Shown here in pieces: positions 1 through 6,612 of a DNA stretch of 17,813 nt. The notes below the pieces were generated by a model. It saw nothing but the letters and a program-made list of their open reading frames with translations, did not search any database and was not told where the DNA came from. Source of the DNA: an uncultured Clostridia bacterium. Lineage in GTDB: Bacteria > Bacillota > Clostridia > Oscillospirales > Oscillospiraceae. The position numbers were made by a program, and so were the translations under genes. The stretch lies in assembly GCA_937858235.1 (NCBI GenBank), contig CALLZZ010000047.1, positions 1 to 17,813 of the forward strand, written 5' to 3'. Numbering within the stretch: position 1 is the stretch's first letter; every line of letters begins with the position of its first letter.

Positions 1-256
1 GGGAGGCAAAAAGAAAACCCTTCATCCTGAAAAAACAGGACGAAAGGAAACCCCTTCCGCGGTACCACCCGCATTTATGCGATCAAGACGCATACACTTT
101 AGCATTCCTGATAACGGAGGACAAAACCGGCCGCGTATTTCCCCGCGGAAGCTCCCGGGCGAACCAGACGCAGTAAGTGATCCTTGCTTTCAGCCGGTGA
201 CAAGGACTCTCTAACGCATACCGAAACCGTCATCTTCCCGTTCGTAGCATTTTAAC
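1..256 (-). promoter_or_regulatory. T-box leader of an off-window gene
   Basis: On the minus strand this region reads as a tRNA-sensing T-box leader. The conserved T-box core GGGTGGTACCGCGG is at 70-57. It is followed by a terminator hairpin (arms 47-36 and 29-19) and a T-rich run at 17-8. Upstream there is an AGAGAG motif and a short Stem I hairpin (TCCTTG/CAAGGA), so Stem I looks reduced. T-boxes mostly control aminoacyl-tRNA synthetase or amino-acid genes; the controlled gene lies left of the window. The specifier codon is not certain: near the 3' side of Stem I (TTCGCCCGGGAGC), TTC (Phe) or GCC (Ala) are candidates. Confidence 0.9.
8..47 (-). terminator. T-box regulated terminator
   Basis: On the minus strand CCTTTCGTCCTG pairs with CAGGATGAAGG around a T-rich loop and is followed by a T-rich run. 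It sits directly after the T-box core, as expected for the switchable terminator of this riboswitch class. Confidence 0.85.
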
Positions 257-262
257 AAGTAA

Positions 263-291
263 CTTATATCATAAATGTGCAAAAAGTGCAA
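263..291 (-). promoter_or_regulatory. promoter of the T-box transcript
   Basis: On the minus strand TTGCAC (291-286) and TATAAG (268-263) are separated by exactly 17 bp. The expected start is near 256, just before the T-box leader. Confidence 0.65.
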
Positions 292-298
292 GGGAAAA

Positions 299-327
299 TT
301 GAAATTTGTACAAGAAGCTGGTAAAAT
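299..327 (+). promoter_or_regulatory. promoter of the nnrD-alr group
   Basis: TTGAAA (299-304) and TAAAAT (322-327) have a 17-bp spacer. The start would be near 334, about 60 bp before the gene. It lies back-to-back with the T-box promoter. Confidence 0.55.
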
Positions 328-394
328 GAAAAAATAGAGACAACGGCAAGTCAATTTGCCCGTCGAAACGATCAACGAAAGGGGAAAGATGACC

Positions 395-1927
395 ATGCGT
401 ACAGGTACAGCGGAACAGCTGAGATGGCTGGATCAGACAACGATCAATGGAGACCGGAACACAGGACTGCGGTTGATGGAGCGTGCGGCCAGAGGGGTGG
501 CCGATGAAGCGCTGTCTTACTTGGAGCGACCAGAGGAGGCTAAAGCGGTAGTGTTTTGCGGCCCCGGCAACAATGGTGGCGATGGCGTTGTCTGCGCACG
601 GATGCTGAAAGAAGCGGGGGTAGCAGTGCGCGTGTTTCTGGTAGGGGATCGGAGCAAAATGACCCCGGATATCCTGACCAATGAGACACGATTGAACACC
701 TGTGGTGTGGTATTGGAGGACTTTGACGTCCGTGATGAAAAGCAAAAGGACTTTACAGAAGAGGCGGATTTGCTGATTGATGCCATCTTTGGCATCGGTC
801 TGCACCGGGAGCTCAGTGCCGAGGTTGCGCAAGCGGTAGAATGGATGAATCACGCCCCAGGTTTTGTCATTGCAGCAGATATTCCCTCTGGCGTAGAGGC
901 AAATACCGGTCGAATCATGGGAAATGCGGTGCGTGCCACCGCTACAGTTACCTTTACCATGGCGAAGCCGGGGCACAACGTTGGGGACGGTGCCCTGTGT
1001 ACAGGGAAATTGCTTGTCAAGGACATTGGTCTGGATCCCGATTTGATGGACTCGTTAGAGTATCCGGTGGCCATGCTGGAGGAATCCATGGTGCGGGAAT
1101 TTCTGCCTTATCGTCCCAAAGATGGTCACAAAGGCATTTTCGGAAAGGTATTTGTAGTCGGCGGCTGTCGGAACTATATTGGTGCGCCCATTATGGCATC
1201 CCACGCTGCGGTTCGCAGCGGTACTGGTCTGGTGTTTCTGGGGGTACCCGAGGACATCTACAGCATCATCGCCATTAAGTGCATGGAGGAAATGCCGGTG
1301 GCGTTGCCGGATAAAAAGGGCTGCCTGGCTGCCGAAGCAACTGATGAGATACTGGAGCGGCTGGAGGAAATGCAGGCTGCGCTGATTGGCCCCGGCTTGG
1401 GCAAGACCCCGGGTGTGGAGCAGTCGGTGCAGGCTATTTTGAAGCGCACCCATTGTCCGATTGTTCTGGATGCAGACGGCATAAATGCCATTGCGGATCA
1501 TATAGATATTCTGGACAGCCGCAGCGCTCCTACTATTCTGACGCCCCATGATGGGGAGTTCCGGAATCTGACCGGTCACTGGCCGGGAGGGGATCGCTTG
1601 GGTACAGCGTTGGCCTTTGCCAAAGCTCATAACTGCGTCCTGGTCATGAAGGGGCATCGCACCATTGTGGCGGGACCGGACGGACGAGCATACCTGAATA
1701 CCACCGGGAATGACGGCATGGCAAAGGGCGGCAGCGGTGACGTACTGGGCGGCCTGATTGTCTCACTGCTGGGCCAGGGCATGGAGCCGCTGGAAGCGGC
1801 AGCGGCAGCGGTATGGATTCACGGCCGGGCCGGAGACTGGATGGCAGATCGGTACGGATGCCGTGGCATGACCACCACAGATGTGCTGATGGAAGGGATT
1901 CCCGCTGTACTGAAAGAGCTGGAATAA
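395..1927 (+). CDS. nnrD: bifunctional NAD(P)H-hydrate epimerase / ADP-dependent dehydratase
   Basis: This is a metabolite-repair enzyme: the N-terminal half epimerises damaged S/R NAD(P)H hydrates and the C-terminal half dehydrates them back to NAD(P)H using ADP or ATP. The epimerase (YjeF_N) part carries GPGNNGGDG at residues 56-64 and DAIFGIGL. The kinase-like C-terminal part carries LTPHDGEF and a GGSGDVLGG motif near residue 445, the nucleotide site of the ribokinase fold. The length (510 aa) fits the fused family. I chose ATG 395 because AAGGGGA at 379-385 is 9 bp away and family members start M-R-x-x-T-x-E-Q; ATG 389 and TTG 356 are in-frame alternatives. It is the first gene of a group with a lipoprotein and alr, a frequent Clostridia arrangement. 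The cytosolic role follows from the family. Neither half lacks a visible motif. Confidence 0.95.
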   Translation: MRTGTAEQLRWLDQTTINGDRNTGLRLMERAARGVADEALSYLERPEEAKAVVFCGPGNNGGDGVVCARMLKEAGVAVRVFLVGDRSKMTPDILTNETRLNTCGVVLEDFDVRDEKQKDFTEEADLLIDAIFGIGLHRELSAEVAQAVEWMNHAPGFVIAADIPSGVEANTGRIMGNAVRATATVTFTMAKPGHNVGDGALCTGKLLVKDIGLDPDLMDSLEYPVAMLEESMVREFLPYRPKDGHKGIFGKVFVVGGCRNYIGAPIMASHAAVRSGTGLVFLGVPEDIYSIIAIKCMEEMPVALPDKKGCLAAEATDEILERLEEMQAALIGPGLGKTPGVEQSVQAILKRTHCPIVLDADGINAIADHIDILDSRSAPTILTPHDGEFRNLTGHWPGGDRLGTALAFAKAHNCVLVMKGHRTIVAGPDGRAYLNTTGNDGMAKGGSGDVLGGLIVSLLGQGMEPLEAAAAAVWIHGRAGDWMADRYGCRGMTTTDVLMEGIPAVLKELE

Positions 1928-1945
1928 TCGCTGAGGGGGAATTCC

Positions 1946-2557
1946 ATGGAGGGAAGAGCGGGACGGAAACTGCTGACTTTGACACTGACCGGAATGCTGT
2001 TGCTGACGGGATGTGCAGGGCGGGGCGAAAACCCGGAGAGCAGGGTACAGGCAGTGCAGACGGCGTATGGTAAGCTGGAGCGTTTTACGGCTCAGGCGGA
2101 AGTTACTGCCGATTATGGGCAGCGGGTCTACGGCTACAGCGTAGCACTCAAGGGAGATCTGGAGTCTGGTACCATGACGGTGACGCAGCCAGAGAGTATC
2201 GCCGATACGGTGTTGGGCTGGTCGGACGGAAAGACGGAACTGGAGTATGGAGGAGCGGTATTGGATACCGGTGCTCTTTCCAGTAGTGGTCTTTCTCCGG
2301 CGGACGCTATGCCCACAGTGTTGACTGCCTGCCGGAGTGGTGAGGTCATTGACTGCTGTACAGATACGTTGAATGAAGCGGAGATGCTCTATGCAACACT
2401 GGAGACTGGGGACAAAACGAACTGTCGGGTTGCCTGTTGGTTTCAACCGGACAGCTACGCCCTGGCCAGAGCGGAGATCTCGGAAAGTGGGCAGGTTATC
2501 ATCACACTCCAGTTCGATGAATTTTACTTCCAGACAACTCAAGCAGAAGCAAAATAA
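1946..2557 (+). CDS. small lipoprotein, possibly LolA/YdcC-like
   Basis: This predicted surface lipoprotein has 203 aa. Residues 1-23 form a signal peptide (basic start, Leu/Thr-rich core) ending in the lipobox L-L-T-G-C, so the Cys should be lipidated and the protein anchored outside the membrane. The rest alternates polar and hydrophobic residues like a beta-sheet protein. ATG 1946 follows GAGGGGGA at a good distance, 18 bp after the nnrD stop. In Bacillus subtilis the lipoprotein YdcC, which has a LolA-like fold, sits just before alr. Position and lipobox suggest a shorter relative here, but YdcC is considerably longer, so the homology is inferred mainly from context. No catalytic motif is visible. 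Function is unknown; binding of a lipid or envelope component is only a guess. Confidence 0.85.
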   Translation: MEGRAGRKLLTLTLTGMLLLTGCAGRGENPESRVQAVQTAYGKLERFTAQAEVTADYGQRVYGYSVALKGDLESGTMTVTQPESIADTVLGWSDGKTELEYGGAVLDTGALSSSGLSPADAMPTVLTACRSGEVIDCCTDTLNEAEMLYATLETGDKTNCRVACWFQPDSYALARAEISESGQVIITLQFDEFYFQTTQAEAK

Positions 2558-2609
2558 AGAATAAAATACAGATAAAAACAAGAGATAGCATACGAAGGAA
2601 GCGAACGAG

Positions 2610-3731
2610 ATGACGAAAGAGACAAGAAGAACTTGGGCGGAGATTCATTTGGAGCGACTGGCTCACAACTACCATGAGCTGCGGAAAAGAGCGCCTCAGA
2701 GTAAATTTGTAGGACTCGTGAAAGCCAACGCCTACGGACACGGAGCAACACCGGTGGCGAAAAGGCTGGAAGCGCTGGGGACAGATTACCTGGCGGTAGC
2801 CTGTTTGGATGAAGCACTGGAACTGCGGGAAGCAGGGATCAAAGCACCAATCATCATTCTGGGATATACGCCAGCGGAGTACACAGAGGAACTCATCCAG
2901 CATGAAATTACCCAGACTGTGTACGATTTGGAGTTGGCAAGAGGATTTTCTGAGGCGGCATGTTCTATGGGAAAGCAGCTGCGCTGCCACCTGAAAGCGG
3001 ACACGGGTATGAGTCGGCTGGGCGTGCTGTGCACTGCGGAGACGATGGAGGCCGCTGCCGATGAGCTGGAGGCTATGTATCGGCTGCCCGGACTAGAGGT
3101 GGAGGGACTGTTTCAGCACTTCGCGGATGCAGATACCTGCCCGGAATACTCCTTGATGCAGATTGAGCGGTACAACGCTATTCTCCACACCTTGGAAGAG
3201 CGGGGCTGTACCTTCCAGCTCCGTCACTGCTGCGCTGGAGCCGCTACATTGAATTATCCACAGGCTCACTATGACATGATTCGCCCGGGGATTCTGCTCT
3301 ATGGCTATTCGCCGGATCATAACTGTGATGGAATGATTGATGTAAAGCCAGTGATGGAAGTGAAGAGTCGGATCGCTTCAGTAAAAAAGCTGCCTGCGGG
3401 GACTTGTATTTCCTACGGCAGAACCCACACTCTGGAACGAGACAGCATTGTTGCTGCCGTACCCATTGGCTATGCGGACGGTTTGAATCGGCTGTTATCC
3501 AATCGCCAGGCGTTTTTGCTCCAGGGGAAACGGGTGCGCCAGATTGGCCGCATCTGCATGGATATGTGTATGATCGATGTAACCGATTTCCATGATGTAA
3601 AAGTCGGCGACGTAGTCACTATTTTTGGAGAAGAGGGACTGTTGCAGGAGAAGGCCGACACAGTAGGTACGATTACCTACGAAATGATGTGTGCAATCGC
3701 ACCTCGTGTGCCCCGGGTATATGTTGAGTAA
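2610..3731 (+). CDS. alr: alanine racemase
   Basis: This PLP enzyme interconverts L- and D-alanine in the cytosol and supplies D-Ala for peptidoglycan. The cofactor lysine is K38 in the motif V-K-A-N-A-Y-G-H-G. The second catalytic residue, the tyrosine opposite the cofactor, is Y269 in ISYGRTHTL. The C-terminal domain shows the usual IGRICMDMCMIDVTD strand motif. Its 373 aa match the family. The ATG is preceded by GAAGGAAG and lies 52 bp after the lipoprotein gene, probably in the same transcript. A hairpin terminator follows. The gene order lipoprotein - alr - mazF is the same as in the Bacillus alr/ndoA locus except that the antitoxin gene is absent. Confidence 0.97.
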   Translation: MTKETRRTWAEIHLERLAHNYHELRKRAPQSKFVGLVKANAYGHGATPVAKRLEALGTDYLAVACLDEALELREAGIKAPIIILGYTPAEYTEELIQHEITQTVYDLELARGFSEAACSMGKQLRCHLKADTGMSRLGVLCTAETMEAAADELEAMYRLPGLEVEGLFQHFADADTCPEYSLMQIERYNAILHTLEERGCTFQLRHCCAGAATLNYPQAHYDMIRPGILLYGYSPDHNCDGMIDVKPVMEVKSRIASVKKLPAGTCISYGRTHTLERDSIVAAVPIGYADGLNRLLSNRQAFLLQGKRVRQIGRICMDMCMIDVTDFHDVKVGDVVTIFGEEGLLQEKADTVGTITYEMMCAIAPRVPRVYVE

Positions 3732-3758
3732 AGCATAATTTTTATCGGAATTTGTTTC

Positions 3759-3791
3759 AAGAGCGGTCTGGCGGTTGCTGGCCGCTCTTTT
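3759..3791 (+). terminator. terminator after alr
   Basis: AAGAGCGG (3759-3766) pairs with CCGCTCTT (3782-3789) and is followed by T residues, 28 bp after the alr stop. It suggests that mazF is transcribed largely from its own promoter. Confidence 0.75.
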
Positions 3792-3880
3792 CATATAAAA
3801 TTATGCCGGGACAACGGCACCAGGTCGAATGCTGTCACATAAGATAGTGCGGGGCAAGGCGGTAGAGAAAGCAAAACCGA

Positions 3881-3951
3881 TGGTATAAATTTCTCTGACC
3901 GGTGGGAAAATAAACTTGACCTGCACCGGTACGCGCCGGCGGGGGTACTAT
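3881..3951 (+). promoter_or_regulatory. probable mazF promoter region with inverted repeat
   Basis: The 241 bp between alr and mazF hold no antitoxin-sized ORF. An extended -10 (TGGTATAAAT, 3881-3890) is the best promoter candidate; TACTAT at 3946-3951 is a second. ACCGGTG (3898-3904) and CACCGGT (3924-3930) form an inverted repeat that could be an operator or an mRNA hairpin. None of these has a fully convincing -35 box. Confidence 0.4.
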
Positions 3952-3972
3952 AGAACCGCGGAGTGTGAAATT

Positions 3973-4341
3973 GTGGATACCAGTGTCAGACGAGGAGATA
4001 TTTATTATGCCGACCTGAGCCCAGTGGTGGGCAGCGAACAGGGCGGAGTCCGGCCGGTCCTAATCATACAGAACGATATGGGAAACCGGCACAGCCCCAC
4101 GGTGATTGCAGCAGCGATCACTTCACAACTAAACAAAGCCAAACTTCCCACCCATATTGAGCTGTTGAACCCCCACTGCGGATTAACAAAGGATTCCGTA
4201 GTGCTGCTAGAGCAGATCCGAACCTTGGACAAAAAACGTCTGAGGGAACGGATGGGGCGTTTGGACGAAGAGATGATGGAGCAGGTAGATACTGCTATAG
4301 CGGTCAGTTTTGGACTGCGCTCCCACGCAAAAGAGGTCTGA
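3973..4341 (+). CDS. mazF: MazF/NdoA-type endoribonuclease toxin
   Basis: This is a PemK/MazF-fold, sequence-specific mRNA interferase. The protein closely follows the Bacillus NdoA pattern: RGDIYYADLSPVVGSEQGG, then V-R-P-V-L-I-I-Q-N-D, KAKLPTHIEL, and DSVVLLEQIRTLDK. The family's catalytic arginine (in GGVRPV) and threonine (in LPTH) are both present, so the enzyme looks intact. I chose GTG 3973 (122 aa) because GCGGAG is 9 bp upstream and homologues begin just before RRGD; the open frame extends back to TTG 3916. Downstream of alr one normally finds mazE then mazF; here no mazE is visible between them. A bidirectional terminator overlaps the end. Regulation is unknown; the antitoxin may be encoded elsewhere. 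Confidence 0.93.
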   Translation: MDTSVRRGDIYYADLSPVVGSEQGGVRPVLIIQNDMGNRHSPTVIAAAITSQLNKAKLPTHIELLNPHCGLTKDSVVLLEQIRTLDKKRLRERMGRLDEEMMEQVDTAIAVSFGLRSHAKEV

Positions 4342-4378
4342 AAAAACAGGAATGCCTTTTAAAGACATTCCTGTTTTT
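4342..4378. terminator. bidirectional terminator
   Basis: A 13-bp perfect stem AAAAACAGGAATG / CATTCCTGTTTTT around an 11-nt loop gives T-runs on both strands. It ends mazF on the plus strand and the convergent lipoprotein gene on the minus strand. Confidence 0.88.
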
Positions 4379-4391
4379 CCTTCAGCAAACA

Positions 4392-4823
4392 TTAGCGATT
4401 GGTAGTATCCCTTACCGCATTCGTTGCTGTGTCCGCGACACCTTCTACGGTGTCGGCGGCGCCCTTCACCACATCACCTGCTGCATCGGTAACGTTATCG
4501 GCAGCATTCTTTACATCATTGGTGACCTTTTCTGTGGCAGTACCATCTGTGGTAACAGTGCCATTTTTGGTGGTCGCAGTAGTATCGTCCTTGGTCGTTG
4601 TAGTGGTACCATCCTGCTTAGTTGTAGTGGTGGTATCATCGTCCCTCACAACACTGGTGGTGCCGTTGTTGCTGACGGAACCGTCTTCATCGGCGACATA
4701 GTCGCTGGCATCACTGGTGGGAGTGTTGGTGGCTGTATCTTTGGTGGTGGTGGTTCTATTGCTGTTGCAGCCAACCAGCGCCATGGACAAGACCAGCATG
4801 ATTGCGATCAAAGTACTTCTCAT
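4392..4823 (-). CDS. Thr/Asp-rich low-complexity lipoprotein
   Basis: This predicted lipoprotein has 143 aa and no recognised family. Residues 1-19 are a signal peptide ending in A-L-V-G-C. After the Cys comes a disordered stretch rich in Thr, Asp, Asn and Lys with repeated TTTTK-D/Q units (about residues 20-95). The last 45 residues form imperfect repeats of the type DVVKGAADTVEGVADTATNA, an amphipathic alternation like LEA or apolipoprotein-type helices. ATG 4823 is chosen over the longer open frame (to 4937) because GGAGG lies 8 bp upstream and the signal peptide begins there. It converges on mazF and is divergent from perR. A plausible picture is an extracellular flexible stalk plus a helix touching membrane or wall; that is inference. 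Confidence 0.8.
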   Translation of the reverse strand: MRSTLIAIMLVLSMALVGCNSNRTTTTKDTATNTPTSDASDYVADEDGSVSNNGTTSVVRDDDTTTTTKQDGTTTTTKDDTTATTKNGTVTTDGTATEKVTNDVKNAADNVTDAAGDVVKGAADTVEGVADTATNAVRDTTNR

Positions 4824-4846
4824 CGTAATTCCTCCATTCGATATCA

Positions 4847-4862
4847 TGTCTGTCTCCAGACA
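4847..4862. repeat. short inverted repeat upstream of the lipoprotein
   Basis: TGTCTG (4847-4852) and CAGACA (4857-4862) are inverted around TCTC, about 25 bp before the lipoprotein start. It could be an operator or a 5' UTR hairpin; the evidence is only the symmetry. Confidence 0.3.
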
Positions 4863-4968
4863 AGAATCAGTATGAGCGATTTTCAAAAAATTACCCATAC
4901 AAATGATGAAGTTCCAGAAATTGGGGTTGGAAAACACCGCTAGAATCGGAAGGAATGGCGGATAAGAT

Positions 4969-4997
4969 TTGCCAAGGGGGAAAGAATATGATATAAC
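4969..4997 (+). promoter_or_regulatory. perR promoter
   Basis: TTGCCA (4969-4974) and TATAAC (4992-4997) are 17 bp apart. The predicted start, about 5004, falls inside the palindrome at 5001-5021. Confidence 0.65.
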
Positions 4998-5000
4998 TAA

Positions 5001-5021
5001 TAATAGGGATAATTACTATTA
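5001..5021. promoter_or_regulatory. putative PerR/Fur-type operator
   Basis: TAATAG (5001-5006) and CTATTA (5016-5021) are perfect inverted arms around GGATAATTA. In all, 8 of 10 symmetric pairs of this 21-bp box match. It overlaps the predicted perR transcription start, as an autoregulatory operator would. The AT-rich GATAAT core resembles Fur/Per boxes, but the match to the Bacillus Per-box consensus is partial. Confidence 0.6.
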
Positions 5022-5032
5022 AGAGGTCAAAT

Positions 5033-5458
5033 ATGATTCAGCGTCGTTACTCACGTCAGCGGGAGCTGATCTATAATTGTCTGCTGGGAACCAAGGAGCA
5101 TCCTACTGCGGAAATGGTCTACCAGTGGCTGTTGCCGGAAAATCCAAATCTGAGCCGCGGTACAGTCTACCGAAATCTGAAGCTTCTGGCGGAGGAAGGA
5201 CTGCTGTTGCGCATGCCCTTCCCGGTGGAGCGCTATGATGCCTGTACGGAGCAGCATACCCATTTTTGTTGCCGTAGCTGTGGTGCAGTGTCAGATCTTG
5301 AACTGGAGTATGATCCGGAATTGGATCAGCGGGTTGCAAGATCCAGCCAGTTGGAGATCCAATGGCATGACTTGGTGTTCTACGGGACCTGTAAGGAATG
5401 CATAGATAAAAAGAATTCCAATCAGGAAGAACACAGTTTACAAAAGGAAGAAGGTTGA
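5033..5458 (+). CDS. perR: PerR-type Fur-family peroxide-sensing repressor
   Basis: This metal-dependent repressor should release DNA when its iron site is oxidised by peroxide. Aligned by eye to Bacillus PerR, every ligand is kept: regulatory site H23, D69, H75, H77 and D88, and the structural zinc cysteines C80, C83, C120 and C123. Asp at position 88, where Fur proteins usually have Glu, favours PerR over Fur or Zur. The helix-turn-helix is near residues 38-55 (LSRGTVYRNLKLLAEEG). The protein has 141 aa and its N-terminus is about 14 residues shorter than in Bacillus. ATG 5033 follows AGAGGTC. The TSCPD gene begins 6 bp after the stop, so the two are co-transcribed. The palindrome over the promoter suggests self-repression. 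Confidence 0.9.
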   Translation: MIQRRYSRQRELIYNCLLGTKEHPTAEMVYQWLLPENPNLSRGTVYRNLKLLAEEGLLLRMPFPVERYDACTEQHTHFCCRSCGAVSDLELEYDPELDQRVARSSQLEIQWHDLVFYGTCKECIDKKNSNQEEHSLQKEEG

Positions 5459-5464
5459 TCCAAT

Positions 5465-5713
5465 ATGGTGAAAACGTATCAGTATAAACCCCAAGGCGTC
5501 TGCGCTCGCCAGATGGAGGTAACAATAGACGATGGGGTAATCCAGGACGTTAAAGCCATCGGTGGTTGCAGCGGGAACCTCCAGGGGATTTCCTCGCTGA
5601 TTCGTGGCATGAAGGTGGAAGAGGCCATTGGTCGGATGGAAGGCATCCGGTGTGGAGCTAAGGCAACTTCCTGTCCGGATCAATTGGCGAAGGCGTTGAA
5701 GCAAACGCTCTAA
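5465..5713 (+). CDS. small TSCPD-domain protein
   Basis: This 82-aa cytosolic protein belongs to the TSCPD family, named for its T-S-C-P-D signature, present here as ATSCPDQ near residue 70. Further conserved-looking features are GVCARQ near the start, GGCSGN in the middle and RCGAKATSCPD towards the end, giving four cysteines that could bind a metal or thiol. A longer TSCPD domain is found at the C-terminus of some class II (B12-dependent) ribonucleotide reductases; stand-alone copies have no settled function. It lies 6 bp behind perR and ends at a strong terminator, so it is probably under PerR control. A redox- or metal-related role is inferred from that position only. Confidence 0.85.
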   Translation: MVKTYQYKPQGVCARQMEVTIDDGVIQDVKAIGGCSGNLQGISSLIRGMKVEEAIGRMEGIRCGAKATSCPDQLAKALKQTL

Positions 5714-5728
5714 AATAATCGGATCGGT

Positions 5729-5765
5729 AAAGACGGTATGTCGCAATGACATACCGTCTTTTTTT
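5729..5765 (+). terminator. terminator of the perR operon
   Basis: AAGACGGTATGT and ACATACCGTCTT form a 12-bp perfect stem with a 7-nt loop, followed by TTTTT, 15 bp after the TSCPD stop. Confidence 0.9.
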
Positions 5766-5769
5766 GATG

Positions 5770-6247
5770 CGCGGAAGGCGGGGGATGGCATGATGGAGCA
5801 CACATTATGAAGTCCGTGTGAAGAGGACTGTCGCAAGACCGGGAAAGTGCAGGAAATAACGCCCTTAAAATATGACGGAGAACTTGCATCACAAAAAACG
5901 GGCAGGTTTCATAATTTTAGACTGTTTGAGGGCGAGAAACGGGGCTAAAAGCGCAATTGCGAAGCCCTAAGGTTTCCGGAAGCGTTGAAGATAACTGCCA
6001 GTGGCTTAGTGAAGCGGGAGCGGAAAGGACGGCCTCTGTCTTGCAAAAACTGCGAAAAGCAGATGGTTTCTTGCCCTTCAAAAAGGGAGGGGGAGCAGCA
6101 GAAGGCATGGTTTCAAAGCCGCACATGTGGAAAGTGAAGATACTTTGCAGGTAAGAAAAAGATTGGGGAGAACGGATCGTTTGGCAAGGGAAAGTTGCTG
6201 ACTTTGAGATGAAAAACAGGTTTTGGAAACAAAGGAGAGAGAATGAA
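5770..6247. other. 480-bp stretch without a recognised gene
   Basis: I see no credible gene here. The open frames (for example 5957-6154 on the plus strand) lack a ribosome binding site and resemble no family I know. There is no tRNA, and no riboswitch class I recognise. The plus strand is rich in GAAG/GGAA purine runs. It could be decayed coding DNA; nothing specific supports that. Confidence 0.5.
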
Positions 6248-6394
6248 ATGACACACCCAATGGGGAGGGGGATGAAGCAAACAAATATGTCACCAAAACG
6301 AGCAAAACAGGCAAGTAAAATTGCTTTACAGCATAAAAAAGTTAAAAAATTACATTATAAGGATAAAACTTACAGAAATGGAAGGGGTGAATAG
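6248..6394 (+). CDS. possible 48-aa lysine-rich small protein
   Basis: This small ORF has a good Shine-Dalgarno sequence, AAAGGAGAG at 6231-6239, about 9 bp before ATG 6248. The product is strongly basic, with many Lys and Arg residues (for example KRAKQASKIALQHKKVKK), and has no signal peptide. The base composition changes to A-rich at about 6280-6380, unlike the surrounding DNA. I do not recognise a family. It could be a real small nucleic-acid-binding protein, part of an imported element, or a chance frame. There is no clear promoter or terminator. It lies between the perR operon and a hairpin-rich region. Confidence 0.35.
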   Translation: MTHPMGRGMKQTNMSPKRAKQASKIALQHKKVKKLHYKDKTYRNGRGE

Positions 6395-6425
6395 GAACGA
6401 GGGGTAGGGAATTAACGCGAGCTAG

Positions 6426-6476
6426 CAAATGGAAACACGGAGTGCTAAGGTAGCAATCTCGGTATATCGCCATTTG
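6426..6476. repeat. nested hairpin
   Basis: An outer stem CAAATGG (6426-6432) / CCATTTG (6470-6476) encloses an inner stem GAG-TGCTA (6440-6447) / TAGCA-at-CTC (6451-6460). The nested pairing suggests a folded RNA or a palindromic repeat unit. No promoter or T-run is seen next to it. Confidence 0.45.
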
Positions 6477-6513
6477 GTGACAAGAATCGACTGAAACTGC
6501 ACGATACAGCCAT

Positions 6514-6558
6514 ACGCGCTTTTACTTGCAAGTAAAAGCGCGTCTTTCGACGAAAGAC
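6514..6558. repeat. perfect 30-bp palindrome plus adjoining hairpin
   Basis: Positions 6514-6528 and 6529-6543 are exact 15-bp inverted arms with no loop (ACGCGCTTTTACTTG and its complement). Overlapping it, GTCTTTCG (6542-6549) and CGAAAGAC (6551-6558) form a second perfect hairpin. No T-run follows, so it is not a standard terminator. Tandem palindromes in an intergenic region are typical of REP- or MITE-like repeats, but copy number cannot be judged from one window. Confidence 0.7.
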
Positions 6559-6612
6559 ACGTTTTAAGTGTGCGCCGGTGGCGGAATGCTTGGTGAGCTA
6601 ATGAGAAATGGA

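Noticed and set aside
1763..2581. 272-codon minus-strand frame over the lipoprotein gene
   Set aside because: It covers the end of nnrD and the lipoprotein antisense, without a start signal or recognisable domain.
3916..3921. TTGACC as a -35 box, or TTG 3916 as the mazF start
   Set aside because: The nearest -10-like TACTAT is 24 bp away, too far. The extra N-terminal residues from TTG 3916 do not match MazF, and GTG 3973 has a proper ribosome binding site.
4399..4701. Hydrophobic Val/Ser-rich plus-strand frame at the lipoprotein
   Set aside because: Its composition is the mirror of the Thr/Asp-rich repeats on the other strand; no ribosome binding site.
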